64,000 nt of DNA from Argentina anserina (taxonomy: Eukaryota; Streptophyta; Magnoliopsida; Rosales; Rosaceae). Location: assembly GCF_933775445.1 (NCBI RefSeq), contig NC_065878.1, positions 1,820,001 to 1,884,000 of the forward strand, read 5' to 3'. Position 1 is the stretch's first letter. Every line of letters begins with the position of its first letter. Positions 1 to 16,190 of this stretch are shown in pieces. The notes below the pieces were generated by a model. The model had not been told where the DNA came from and made no database searches. It saw nothing but the letters and a program-made list of their open reading frames with translations. The position numbers and the translations under genes were made by a program.

Positions 1-2640
1 TATATATGTCGTTGACGAGTAACAAACAAGGACTAATCTATATATCTTGAAAAAGACACAATGTACTCCTCACTCAATCTTTTCTTAAGCCCCAAGTTAG
101 GTTCATAAACCTGTAAAGAATATAAAGTAGGGGCGAACTTCGTCCTCACTGATTTAATAGGGGCCAACCCACCAATGTAATTTTGAAATAAGGGTTGGCT
201 AAGTTTTATGAAAACTATTTAGTAAACAAATGTGAGCATGCTCTTTAAAATATTTGTAAGGAACAAGGGTTATCTTTTATTTACAGGAAACTAATGCAAA
301 CATGCATGGATGGCTATCAAATAAATATTCAGTCAGTGGTGACCGATCCAAATGACTAGGAGGCGAACGTGTGACCTCGTACGTCGAGGCCAACTGTCTT
401 TGTTAAATCAAGAAAGGAGTGAGAGTGTCAATTTCACTGAAATGCCCTATATAAACAAGGGGCAGTACCCTGAAACTGCTTTGTTTGTGTCTTCTCCAAG
501 TTCCAACTCTCGAATAATCAACCAACGAACGACTGTAAATATGAAATAATTAAGTGTCGCTACACAGACAAAATATGAGGTTTGCCTCCTTATTCCCGGT
601 TTGACCAAAGTAATGGTCAAACAACGATTATAGCTAAGTATACTACCCATTTACCTTAGCCACACTCATACATATACTTACCAAATTAGTATGTCGACAA
701 TATAAGGTAGTGTAACTTATGATTTATGTTTAAGTCGTATTAGCTTTAAATCGATATTCTAAATTTTACTGAGGACACCCAATATAGATTTCCCAGTTTA
801 GAAACTCAACCTTAACGTAAATGGAGAGGATGGGAAATCTACCTCAATGAGCCTTACCCAAAAGAAGATTTCATATCGAAACTATTGACATTGTTGCCGG
901 TAATCTCCTTTTCCTTCTCTGCTCAAAACCAAGGCTGCACAAATTCATATACAACCTTCTAAGACATCTACTGAAATTAATTCAAATCTCTCATTTCAAC
1001 TCGAAATAAATTAAGGAAGTAACCCAGAGAAATTGGGCATTTACCTTATGAAATTTCCAGGAAAATAAAGCCAATGCAGGTTAATTCCATCTCTTTGTCC
1101 TTCAATTCGATTTGGTGGAAGTAATTTGTTGTTCCTCTTCGCTCCCTTAAACTAGAATGAAGGCATACAACTCAATATTGTACTTCCAAGGTCAAAATGC
1201 AAAGATTAAAGCCGTGAAATCGAATTAATTACATTCCACACGTTTGTGAAGGAAAAAATAGTTGATGGCACTACTGTGTTCCTCTCAGTAATTGATGTTC
1301 AAGCCTTCCAATCTTCCTTCAGTCCTCTCCTAACTCGAGACCAGTGCAGTTGGTTAGAAATTTGAGTCCAAACACGTAGAGAAAGGAGTAGAGAACTAAG
1401 AAGCTCACCGATTTAGGCTCTTATTAGAACCCAGAAACTGATTTGGACACCCAAGTAGAATAATCGTCGAATCTCCAACTCCTTGCCTTCAAATACGAAT
1501 ATGGTGACTAGCTGTTACTTTCTTGTCCCTTAAAAATGAAACGTAACTGATCAGAGTGAGGTTCTAAGCCCAGAAACATGAATTTCTTCGAATTGGTAAC
1601 GATGAAGGCATGAAGCTTACCTCTGTAGCTCAATTCCAGTTTGGTTCCAAATGGGAAACGTTAATTCTTCAGTCCTTCGACTAAGCTCTCCTCCAGTTCT
1701 CCTTATCGTACTGTTTAAGTCCTTGATTGATTCGAAAAGCTATAGTGAGGGATTTTAAAGAAGATATAGCCGATATGAACATGCAGAAGAAAGTGAATTC
1801 AAAATGAGTTCAAATCAATTGAAGTGATAGCTGAAGAATCAGAGGAGAATCTAAACCACAAGGAAATATAGTTTTCGATGAAATAAATGTGATTTCTCAC
1901 CAGAAACTATGAAGAATCACAATTGAGAATTTGGAAAACGAAGAACAATGGCAGTCGAAGGATTTCGAGTTTTCAGCTCACTGCTTCCTTCTCCAATCAT
2001 TTGCATGTCGGCACAGGGAGGTCGGCGACGTCGGAAGGAACTGATATGGAGGTTTTGGAGCCACGCCGTCACTGGAGTTGCCCAGAAAATCCGGGTCGGC
2101 CCGCCTCTTTCCGTCCGGTTGTCGCATCGCGCAGAGAGAGAGAAGAAGACACAAAGAAAGAGAGGGTCTGTTTGAGTTTTGTTCTTTTGACCAAAATCTG
2201 ACTTTTCATTTCTTTTAAATAAAAGGAATGGAGGGTGGAGATTAGAAGATAGGAATTTGATCCAAAGGCTAGAATAAATGGCTAGTTTTTTAAACCAAGA
2301 GAATGGAATAGGAAATTATAATGAAGGGTTTGGATTTTCGTTAAACAAACGGTGGAAGAGGTACATGGCTAGGATTTTGCCACCATATTTTCTGATTAAA
2401 TGGAAAATAATTTCCAAATTTGTAGAACTTTGATAAGTCATAGAAAATAGCTTAAAGTTCAAAAAAATAAGCGGGAAGTATCGACAGACTCGTTACGACA
2501 TGAGTAAATTGTCGTAATTTGAAATTGAAGAGTTTATGAAGTTGTGAAGATGTCGTAAGAGAAAATAACATATTTAGTATAGAATTGTACCCATAATTAC
2601 TAACTTTGTCGTAACCCTTAAAGTTAGTATGGTTAAATTA
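1..2640. other. Unassigned AT-rich non-coding region
   Basis: No convincing reading frame is visible on either strand over 2.6 kb. A GC-richer patch at about 1,950-2,180 ends in an AGAGAGAGAGAAGAAG-type purine run; read on the minus strand this looks like a pyrimidine-rich plant leader, but no coding exon follows it. The stretch lies just beyond the truncated 3' side of the minus-strand copia remnant and is probably old repeat DNA. I see no clear LTR ends or target duplications. Confidence 0.4.
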
Positions 2641-2647
2641 TCGGGAG

Positions 2648-3449
2648 TCATAGGATGATACATTTGTAACCTTTTTGTTGAGAACCATAACCCACAAATA
2701 CACACTTCAGAACTCTAGCAACCAACTTTGTCCTTTGATTCTTATATAGGTGCATATATGCAACACAACCAAAGACCTGAGTAAGAAGAGTATTGGACGA
2801 TGGAATGTAAACATATTGAGAAAAGACATCAAAGGGAACACGACCTTGAAGAGGAGTTGATGGACATGATACAGCCTCTCCCCAAAGATACTTAGGCATG
2901 TTTGCACTCAAGAGGAGAGATCGACCCATGTCCAAGAGATGACGATTTTTCCACTCTGACAACCTCATTTTGCTCAGGTGTCTGTGGACATGAAGTCTAA
3001 TGAATTATACCATGGTGTTGAAAATACTCTCGAAAAGAATGGTTGACAAACTCATCCTCGTTATCAGAACGAAAGACCTTCACATGAGCATTATATGAGT
3101 GCAAATAAGATTATGGAATGCTGTAAAAGTGGAGAACACAGAATCCTTGGACTTTAGCAATACTACCTAAGACAATTGACTAAAATCGTCAATGAATAAC
3201 ACAAAATATCGCATTCTAGAATGAGTCTTTTTTTTAAGGACCCCATAAGTTTGAATGAATCAACTCAAAAGGCATAGAGCTAGAATGAGAACTCAAATGA
3301 TAACTAGATCTATGACTCTTCATCAAAGCACAAGTTTCACAATGTAAAGTTGACTCACTGATTCCCAAAAACAATGAAGGCATGAACTTCTTCATAACTC
3401 CAAAAGATGGGTGACCCAAATGTCGGTGCCATAGCCATATATAGCTCAC
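2648..3449 (-). pseudogene. Copia pol fragment: gag-pre-integrase and integrase, frameshifted
   Basis: The minus-strand frame from 3,449 contains the gag-pre-integrase signature LWHRHLGHPSFGVMKK and the zinc-binding CETCALMKSHR motif, and ends near a degraded 'ELIHSNLWGP' block that normally starts the integrase core. A second frame (2,968-2,648) carries the integrase C-terminal signature (NRHLLDMGRSLL, then YLWGEAV, then FGCVAYMHL, then KCVFVGYGSQQKGYKC). The stretch between them is the decayed catalytic core with frameshifts. It cannot encode an active enzyme. Confidence 0.75.
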
Positions 3450-4319
3450 TCAACCGGTCAGAATTCAATGTCAAGGCTAAAGGTTTTTCTGGTGCTTGTG
3501 TTGATTCTTCATACATACAATACAAGTGAAAACAATCTTCCCCTCAGGTCTCCCTTGCCGATAATCACCCTAGTACATAGATTCTAGAACACAACATACA
3601 TTGGTAAAAAGTTACAAAGCACTTATTTTGTGAACTCAACTGGGAGAGAGATAAAAGATGATGAGATAATAAGGGTACATAGAGCATATTATGTAGAACG
3701 ATGGATGCTGTAACCTAAATAGACCTAATACCTAAGACCAAGAAAGACACAACATTTGCATTTGAAACATGAGATATATAAGGTGGTGACAAAGACATAA
3801 AAGAGAGACTCATCATATGTTATATGGTTAGACGCACTAGAAACATGTAAACCAACACCAATTTTACCTCGAGCTTCCTTAGATAAGGAAACATTCCCCT
3901 TTTCTATCAGAGTGATATCCTTTCCTCCAAGATTGATACTGATTTCTATATGGAACAAGGCTCGTGTTTTCACCATGATATTGAGAGAAGTTCTTCTGGT
4001 CGGCAACAGTCATATCCACTAATCTATTCATTCTTGAAATCCCAGTATGCAACTAACGCACCGTCAAATTTGGAGCTCCTTTAATTTAGAATAATCAACA
4101 AGAGAGCCTGGAAAACTAGCAACAGAGTGCTAAACATATGATCTGCTCCTTCAACTATCTTGAACCACCAACACAATTAAATAACTCCAACTCCACCCCA
4201 AAGTAATTCAAGGTTATGTGGACAGACGAACACCTGGACCACTAATTAAATCAAACTCACACACCGATCGACCAAGAACTTAACCAACGATTTTAGCAAA
4301 CAAGCAAGGACATGCCAAC

Positions 4320-4515
4320 CAAGGGCGGAGCCAAGATTTTATAGTGGGTTGAGTTAGAAAAAAATTTACGATTATTTATGACTATATATAGAAATTTGGG
4401 ATGAGCTAATATTTAAAATTTAATTTTAACACTAAAATTTAGCTAGAAAGATAAGTTTTTTAGTAATTTAAAATGAGATACAACCTACCGTAGCCCGTAT
4501 GTAACTACGTCCTTG
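4320..4515. mobile_element. Small hAT-like non-autonomous element (MITE)
   Basis: The left end reads CAAGGGCGGAGCCAAG and the right end, reverse-complemented, reads CAAGGACGTAGTTAC: imperfect inverted ends of the common plant CA(A/G)GGGCGGA type. The interior is AT-rich and non-coding. The flanking 8-mers (ATGCCAAC and TCCCCAAG) match at only 4 of 8 positions, so the target duplication is weak. It interrupts the copia remnant. Confidence 0.45.
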
Positions 4516-4974
4516 TCCCCAAGCACCAATAGCGACAAAAAAACAAGAGCCTCCAACACAAATTGAGCAGCGACAATCAAAGAAACTCGTCGCACAGTCT
4601 CATCTAACAAAGGACCCAAAAAAACACAGCGGAAATCAAATCTTAGAAAAATCTCAAAGGTCTCAGCTCTGATACTAAGTCAAAGAAAACTAAAAGAATT
4701 AGATAATTTCTAATATATTTCATGTTCTCTATACTAGAGTATATATACAAGACACATCAAGTCCTATTAGGAAACTAATTATAACAATATTTACAACCCT
4801 AAATATATTATATAATCACGCCAACAGTGAACAGTTTAACAAAGAGTAGATTATAAAAAAGTCTCTTTAAACCCCTAAAATTAGAAAAAGGTCGAGCAAA
4901 AGTTGGAAATTAGAGAAAAATCGGTTTTTAAATACCTTTAAACCGTTGCCCTTAAACATTTACGAAATTACATT

Positions 4975-5490
4975 GTGTCATTACAAACTCTCTCTCTCTC
5001 TCTCTGTCTCCCCAACGACTCCATCTTCACCAGATTACCGCCAAGCAGCCCAAGTTCTTCCTCACTGGCACACTTTCCGCCCTCTGGGAGATCGGCCCCG
5101 GGCCTGACCTCCGCCTCATCACCAGATCTACAAGCGGCGGCTTCGGCTAGGATGTCGTCGAGCTCCACCCGCCTCGTTGCCAAGCTTCTCGATCCCACCT
5201 GATTCACAGCTCCTCAACCCTCCAGCCTCGCCTAGATGATCCAAATCACTGCCTCCTCTCGATCCCGTTCAAGATCTGACAAGCCACAACTCATCACTCG
5301 TTGGAGATCCGACGAGGAAGTGACGATCTAGTCGTCGACGTGATTATGGGTTTGACATGGGTGCCCAGATCATTTTTCTGGGTGCCCAATAAGACATTTC
5401 TTAAGGCTCAATGGTTGAAGAACAATGAATCTAGCAAGGAGGAAGCTATGGGCATAGTCAAGGATGGCGACGCAAGAAACTACCGTTAAG
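4975..5490. other. GC-rich patch, possibly gene-derived
   Basis: A CTCTCTCTCTCTCTCT tract is followed by about 230 bp of GC-rich sequence, open in one plus frame (4,975-5,202) and in an opposite frame (5,207-4,968). The plus frame is Ser/Pro/Arg-rich and I recognise no domain. Composition differs sharply from the AT-rich surroundings, which suggests a former 5' exon or captured gene piece. A second short plus frame (5,301-5,489) shows nothing recognisable. I would not call a gene here. Confidence 0.3.
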
Positions 5491-6150
5491 TTACATGTCA
5501 CAGTACCTATCACAATACATATCACAATACCCGTCACATCACAAAGTTAGTGTGGTGGGTAGTATGAGTATCAGTTTACCTGTCACATTACCCGTCACAC
5601 TACCTGTCACACTAACTTTGTGCTGTGACAGGTAGTGTGACAGGTTTTGTGATAGATAGTGTGATAAGCAGTGTGATAGCTAGTGTGATAAGTAGTGTGA
5701 CATACAGTCTGATTGGCGGTGTCTGTACTACAACATAAAGTGTCAATATGTATTAGTTCAAGATCACAAAAGTTTGTTATTTCTAGTCATTTTCTTATTC
5801 TTCTTCTTTTTTTCACAACATAGTCACACAAAAACGGTATGACTGATAGTGTGATAGGTATTGTGACAGGAGTTATGACAAATTATGTGACTGGGGTTGT
5901 GATAGGTAGTGTGACATGGGGTGTGACAGCGAGTGTGACAGAGGTTGTGACAGAAGTTGTGACAGGTAGTGTGACAGGAGGTGTGATATATAGTGTGATA
6001 GTGAGTATGATAGGTAGTGTGACAGCGGGTGTGACATGGGTTGTGATAGATAGTGTGACAGGTAGTGTGACAAAGGTTGTGACAGTTAGTGTAAATAGAT
6101 AGTGTGACATGTTCTGTGACAGTGGGTGTGATAGTTGTGACAGTTTCTAT
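5490..6150. repeat. GTGTGACAGGTA-type minisatellite with an orientation switch
   Basis: The tract is built of degenerate 11- to 12-bp units such as GTGTGACAGGTA and GTGTGATAGGTA. Up to about 5,615 the units lie in the opposite orientation (CCTGTCACACTACCTGTCAC); from about 5,630 onward they lie in forward orientation. The junction is a near-perfect hairpin of about 21 bp per arm with a roughly 12-bp loop. A unique 100-bp stretch (5,725-5,835) separates two forward blocks. Long frames here on both strands are by-products of the repeat and not genes. Confidence 0.85.
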
Positions 6151-6925
6151 CGTCGAACGGGAAAGTTATGGCCGAAATTAAAAAAGGAAGGAAACAAAAA
6201 GAAAAATAGTGAGAAATGACAAAACAGTCCAGAAAATATTTTTAAAAGTGAATTTTTTTCTAATTTTGTTGATTTTTTTCTAATTTTCATTTAAATGTGA
6301 TGATTTTTTATAATTAATTCATAAATAGTTATATTTTTCTAATATAAATTTAAAGATGGTACATTTTTATAATTTTCCCATTAACAAATACAATTACTGA
6401 TATCCAACTCGGGTACGGTATGTATAGTTAATCATTCATTCGCTCAATCATTCAATAATTCATTTCATGCATGCATGGGAATTACTTACTTCATGGATAG
6501 GATTGAATTGGTATTAGGCTATTAGCTACGTACGTACGATGATAATATATGAGATGGATCGATGATTAATTAGGGATCCAAAATGGATCGATTTGGTACT
6601 AGATTGATGATGATATCAGATCGATGGAGATATCGATCGATCTAGCTGTTTAACCTTTCGTGTGGCGCGGTGATTCTTTCACGAGGGAAAAGCAATTATA
6701 GGACACAATAATGCGTTGACTACGGGGACTATATAATCTGAAGGGGCACCTTGCGTGTTCTCTCAAGTCTTGATCACATTGGCATGCATGTTGCGATATG
6801 ACTTCATGATTGTTACACACGAGGTTGATTACCAAGTGCTAGCCAGTGTGAATGATGCATGGGTCATCCAATAATTCAGGTTAATATTAATCGATCGATT
6901 TTGTGATAGTCTGTAGATTCGTAGT

Positions 6926-7217
6926 AGGGCTGGCCCTATGAGAAAATAGGCTCAAGATGGGAAAAATTTTCAGTGCCCCAAACATAAACTTAAATATAAA
7001 ATGTCAAAATATTATATATTTTTTTTATTGTATTACTTACATTTTTGGATTTCTTAGAGAGAGAGAGAGAGTTTATTAGGGAGAATAGCAACAGACATAC
7101 TAATCTCCTTTTAATAGGTTTTAATTTTTTTAGTAAGTATCTTATATTTTTTAGGCCTTTAAATTTTTGGGGCCACATGTTTGGACCTATTGGCTCATGA
7201 CCCATGGCCGGCAATGG
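6926..7217. mobile_element. Probable hAT-like MITE remnant (GGGCTGGCCC ends)
   Basis: The left end contains GGGCTGGCCCTATGAG. The right end contains CATGGCCGGC preceded by CCTATTGGCTCATGA, so the outer 25-30 bp are imperfect inverted repeats. The interior holds the TTTTTGGGGCC / GTGCCCCA signature seen in many plant GGGCCGGCCC-type MITEs, plus a (GA)n run near 7,057. No clean 8-bp duplication is visible, so borders are approximate. Confidence 0.45.
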
Positions 7218-7325
7218 TACGTACATACTTAGTTATCTGGTGGACGACGGGCATATTTAGTGGAGGAATACAATATGATCAATGTATACTAACATTATGT
7301 GATATGACCACCTACTTAAAAGAGG

Positions 7326-8410
7326 GGCATAAATGCCAATTTGTACTCCAAACTTAGCTGAAATTGTCAATTTGCACCCTGAACTTGCATTTGAGTCAAT
7401 TTACCTCCTAAACTTGGTAAAAATTACCGATTTACACCTAAAACTTGTATTTGAGTCAATTTACCTCCGAAACTTGGTAAAAATTGCCGATTTGCACCCC
7501 ATCCGTTAAATTTAACTGTTTCTATCCAATTTTACGTCACATGACATGCATTTAAGGGGTAGTATTGTCATTATATATTTATTCATATTGAATAATGAAA
7601 TAAATTAATAAAATTACTTAAGAGGAACACTTGCTACAATGTTTGTTTTTCGAAACATGTTATTGATTTATATATTTATTATTTTATGTGATATGGTATG
7701 TTAAAAGATATTAGAAAAAATATAAATAAATAAATACATTGAAAATTAAAAATAAATGTGTGTTCCGAGAGAATTACTATTCTACCATTGTGTGTGTCTT
7801 AGCCTTATTAGGTTTTCTGTTAGAGATAGATTCGCATCTCTATAATAGATTAGGACTCTGAATCCTACGAGATTGTGGTTATGTAATGCCTATATATTGG
7901 CCTCATTATCAATCAATAAACGGTTACGTTCTGTTCTATTACGTCGTTATTATTCTCGTTTTGTTCATCCTCCAACAATGTGTACATATAAAAATATATT
8001 TATATACAACACACTATATTTGAATGGGTGGGTATATTGAATATATAATTCAAAGTAGGGTTAAGTAGGTAGAAAAAAAGATGTAAATAAATAATTTGAT
8101 TAACAAAATAATCCTCATTTAAAAAAATATTTTTATTTGTTTTTAAGAAAAATATAAATATATAATGACAATACTACCCCTTAAATGCATGACATGTGAC
8201 GCAAAATTGGATAGAAACAGTTAAATTTAACGGATGGGGTGCAAATCGGTAATTTTTACCAAGTTTATGAGGTAAATTGACTCAAATACAAGTTCGGGGT
8301 GTAAATCAACAATTTTTACCAAGTTTAGGAGGTAAATTGACTCAAATGCAAGTTCTGGGTGCAAATTGACAATTTCAGCCAAGTTTAGAGTGTAAATCAG
8401 CATTTATGCC
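7326..8410. mobile_element. Non-autonomous Mutator-like element (MULE), long TIRs
   Basis: The element starts GGCATAAATGCC and ends with the reverse complement, GGCATTTATGCC-type, with inverted repeats of about 250 bp that run inward with few mismatches to the ATTTAAGGGGTAGTATTGTC block near 7,560 and its counterpart near 8,170. Each TIR itself contains three related sub-units of about 60 bp ending in the AATTTGCACCC motif. It is flanked by an exact 9-bp duplication, TAAAAGAGG, at 7,317-7,325 and 8,411-8,419, the size typical of Mutator elements. No transposase is present. A solo LTR is nested inside. Confidence 0.88.
7761..7977. mobile_element. 217-bp solo LTR nested in the MULE
   Basis: The sequence begins TGTTCCGAGAG, ends CATCCTCCAACA, and is bordered by the exact 5-bp duplication ATGTG (7,756-7,760 and 7,978-7,982). 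It contains a TATATATTGG promoter-like box and ATAGATTCGCATCTCTATAA. These are the marks of a short LTR left by recombination between the two LTRs of a small retrotransposon. A diverged relative lies at 15,239-15,410. Confidence 0.85.
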
Positions 8411-8952
8411 TAAAAGAGGCGATTCCCTTACCTTTCAGCAATCCAAGAAGATCGACCGATGAAACGCTAACGCGAGGATTTACATCAACAAAAAAGAAAA
8501 GAGAGAAACTTTATAATAATATTTCTCAAGAAAGTTGTGAGAACCGTTAATTTTGAAGTGTACGTAATTTACAAAATTTGTTTACAATGTTTCCATAAGA
8601 ATACCATGATATACGTGCATACTTTTTTTTCAATGATTAAGGGTGATTAATTAGCAAGAGAAAGCTAGTACGTGTACGGTGTACCTACTAGAACCACATA
8701 ATCTGTTTACTAACAAGCAACAAAGCAAACGGTCCATCAATTCATTTTCATGTCTCATCTCAAATTAACTAACTTGCTGAGACCATTTCGAACATTGGCA
8801 CAGTTCTAAATTGACAGGCTAATGATATCATGATCACCAAGATTAATAATTGAGGATAATAAAATGGTGAAGAATCGAAGACGAAGGTTCCTTATAAGCA
8901 ATAGGGTTTGTACTTTGTAGCTTATTCCTTGTCAGGTTGGATCCATTCTCAT

Positions 8953-8977
<25 letters not shown>
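8953..8977. repeat. (TA)n microsatellite upstream of the carboxypeptidase gene
   Basis: About 12 TA units lie some 250 bp before the start codon at 9,223. The tract could include or mask the core promoter TATA element; no more distinct TATA box is seen between it and the start. Confidence 0.8.
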
Positions 8978-8985
<8 letters not shown>

Positions 8986-9222
8986 TGCATGTGTGTTATT
9001 AAATGAACCAAGCACTCTCTCACATGGCATAACATGATCGGTCACTAAGAACAAACTCCTCACCACAAAATTCTTCTCTCTTACACTCTCGATCATTGGG
9101 TGTTAATAAGTTCTTAGGAACCCTCCACAGTTTATAACAATCATTCTTCTTTGGATCCTAAATCCCCATAAAAGAGCCTAAGCCTCTTTCATTTCCTTCA
9201 AACAGTACACTAATTGGTTAGG

Positions 9223-13469
<4,247 letters not shown>

Positions 13470-13933
13470 GAAACACGATAAGACAGTTGGGTTTCATATA
13501 TATTCTGATCATTAATTTGCCTTGTTAATAATTTTTATACATCCATACAAGGTTAGCTGGCTATTTGATCGATCACTACTCACTTCATGCTAATATATTT
13601 TTCATTGCGCCTATAGTGCCCAATGTATTTTTAGTATACACAAGCATTAATCTTTTTCGATCATAATGGGTGTTTCAGTTACTAACCAAATACAAAATTA
13701 CCAATAGCTACAATTTAGCAAACTTGTTATTTCTTAAGAATTGATCTCACGTCATTCACTACACGTACGATATTGTCTAAGCGAACTCAGGAATAAGTTT
13801 GAAGATTTCAATTTCTGCAACTTTATCGCGCAAACTCTTGTTCCGATTATATCATGAGAATAGTTAACTTTATTTGTGAGTTTGGGCTCATTAATTTACT
13901 GAATCCTCTTTTTTATTCTTTGTTTTTAGGGGT

Positions 13934-14346
13934 TGAGAAGTTTTAAATACACACTCATAAACTCTTGATACACACCCCTATTATTCAATAATTCAAATAC
14001 CATTTTACATGTATGTTGCATGACTAAAATAGGTACATGTAGTAATTCAGAAAATTTAAAAAAAATTAAATTATCAATACTAAGAATTTATTTTTGGAAT
14101 TAAAATAAGAAAATTTACAGAGAAATTTAAATTAATATATATTATGATAGAAAATTAAGCGGGAGATTCAAACAATCAATTCATTCCTTCATTTTCACTG
14201 AAAAAGATCATTTCTATTTTTAGAATCTCAAACAATGTAATTCATGAAAAAGAATTATGATTTTTCATCATTTATTAAATTTCATCTTCATACATTTTTG
14301 ACAAAGAAATGTTCATCTTCTTCAAACAATCAATTCATCGTTTTTT

Positions 14347-14383
<37 letters not shown>

Positions 14384-14690
14384 TTCACGTTGTTTATCAT
14401 TTTTATGGTTAAAGAATTTGAAAAAAAATTGCAATCTATAATGATTCGTACGAACAAACAAGAATCGATATGAACATCTATAAGATGTTAATATATATAT
14501 ATATTAATATACTAATCACTATAAAAAGTAGTCTCCAAATAATGACATATTTTGTGATTTTTTAATTTAAGGATATTCGGTTTTTTATGTGGTGTATTTA
14601 GTAAAAATATTTGAATAAAAATTGAAATAGGTGATGTATTAAGTATGTGTGTGTATTAAGAGATTTGAAGTGTGTATTTAAAATCTCTCA
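13934..14690. mobile_element. AT-rich element with about 42-bp terminal inverted repeats
   Basis: The left end is TGAGAAGTTTTAAATACACA and the right end, reverse-complemented, is TGAGAGATTTTAAATACACA; the match continues through CTCTT(G/A)ATACACAC. The 757-bp element is non-coding and includes a (TA)n tract at 14,350-14,381. I see no clear target duplication, so the superfamily is open. It starts 465 bp after the carboxypeptidase stop codon. Confidence 0.6.
14350..14381. repeat. (TA)n microsatellite
   Basis: A pure TA run of about 16 units inside the 757-bp inverted-repeat element. Confidence 0.9.
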
Positions 14691-15238
14691 GGATTTACTA
14701 GATCTTCTTAAAGAGTGGTTTTCGGCCGGCTTGTATACTGCCCACTTTACAATCCACATACATTTTTTTTTCTTTCAATTGACACATTTAATTCATAGAA
14801 AGACAATACATGTTTCTGAAGATAAAGTTTAAATTGCCACAAAAGGACAGAATGAGTATGAATTACAATTAGGGAGTGTGGATGTCAATTCCTTTTAGCG
14901 CGCACACGTACAACAACAAAAACGGACAATAGCCACGTTTGGTTTTACGGCCCTTTAGTGGTGTGGCAATCCAAAAAGATCTCATATATCACTATAATTG
15001 TGACTTTTTAATTATTATAGTGATTAAAATGGGATTCTAGTTGCAACTCCCGTATTACTAAGTATATCTTTAGTTTTTGTTAATTTTCTATTTTTGTTTT
15101 ACCCTCAAACCAAATGAAAGCAACTAAAATACACGGATTGTTCTTGATGTTCCTATTGGAAGAGAAGAGCAACAATTTCATATCCTTATCTTTTGTCATG
15201 CTTTCAATTAAAAGACTAAGTCTTTAAAATAATCTCAG

Positions 15239-16190
15239 TATTCTAGGAGAATTATTATTCTACATTTATGTGTGTCATAGTCTTATTAGATTTCCTGTTA
15301 AAGATAGATTCGCATCTCTGTAATAGATTAGGACTCCAAATCCTACGGGATTCAGGTGATGTAATGCCTATATATATAGGCCCCCATATCATTCAATAAT
15401 ACATAATTTTTCATCCTGAATCACGTTATCATGCACTTTGTTCTAAAGTGTCTGAGCGACGAGGGCAATACCTGAAATCCTATGCTCCGGCAACCCTTTC
15501 CTTCTTGGCATTGCCGGAAACGCAAAATAGATCCAAACCGACAAATTGTTGTCGGAAAAGACAGGAAAAACCAGAAATCTCAATTTCTCTGGGCACCCAT
15601 CTTCTTCCTCCGCCTCCGATTCCGGCAGACCAGCGCCGTCCTACGTCCTCTTCGCAGACGACGTTCCGACGTTCATACGGACTACCTACGTCAATTTCTT
15701 CTCCGCCGTAGTGGCTCCGGACAAAGACGACTTGTCGTCGTTCATCCCGTGTCGCTCCAGACCTGCCTCTTCTCCGGCCGATCGTGCACCAACTTCGTTG
15801 TTGCCAAGCCACAATCAACGCTGCTAATTTAGACTCCCGGCGTTGTAATCTCAAAAGTGCTCGATCCGAGCCAATTGCCTAGATGTACAGCTGCTGGTCT
15901 AGGCAGCCTCCGGGCGCTTCACCACAGCCATGCCTTGCGCTCGTCTCCCTATGCCGCAATCACAGTTAGTTTTCGCAGATCGTCGACGACACACTGCGGC
16001 AGCCTCGATCCGGATTGCAGCCCTCTTTCGACCCAGGAGGTTTCCTCCATCGACGAGGATCGCACTTCCCGGCTCTGCCGACCCGAACCTGCAGGACCCG
16101 ATCTGTTTTCCAGATCTGACCCGGCCCATAATTCAAGGCCCGAGGCTCCACTGAGCCCAACTGAGCCTATTTGGCTTTAAACTTTGTTTT
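15239..16190 (+). mobile_element. LTR-like copy and GC-rich internal sequence of a small retroelement
   Basis: Positions 15,239-15,410 align with the 217-bp solo LTR at 7,761 (shared AGATAGATTCGCATCTCT, ATAGATTAGGACTC, GATGTAATGCCTATATAT). The LTR-like part is followed by CACGTTATCATGCAC and then about 750 bp of GC-rich sequence open in several frames but with no recognisable domain. This looks like one LTR plus the internal region of a non-autonomous element. The second LTR was not found and the ends are not fixed by a duplication. Confidence 0.5.

Larger units (their letters stand above)
2648..4826 (-). mobile_element. Degraded Ty1/copia retrotransposon remnant (minus strand)
   Basis: Read on the minus strand the parts come in copia order. 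A short LTR remnant (about 4,680-4,826) starts TGTTGGC. It is followed by a primer binding site (TAGTATCAGAGC at 4,666-4,677, the usual initiator-Met type), then heavily decayed gag/protease sequence, the gag-pre-integrase domain (3,449-3,234) and integrase (to 2,648). Reverse transcriptase, RNase H and the second LTR are not seen, so the element is truncated at its 3' side. A small hAT-like element (4,320-4,515) sits between the primer site and the coding remnants. The family assignment is solid from the integrase motifs; the outer borders are approximate. Confidence 0.75.

Noticed and set aside
5839..6110. Open frames of 66-87 codons on both strands rich in repeated 'SVTGVVTG' or 'LSHYLSH' residues
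   Set aside because: They follow the period of the minisatellite in every frame and have no start context or domain.
15448..16180. Several overlapping GC-rich frames of 64-124 codons on both strands
   Set aside because: Open in many frames at once because of composition; they sit in a retroelement-like internal region and show no conserved motif.
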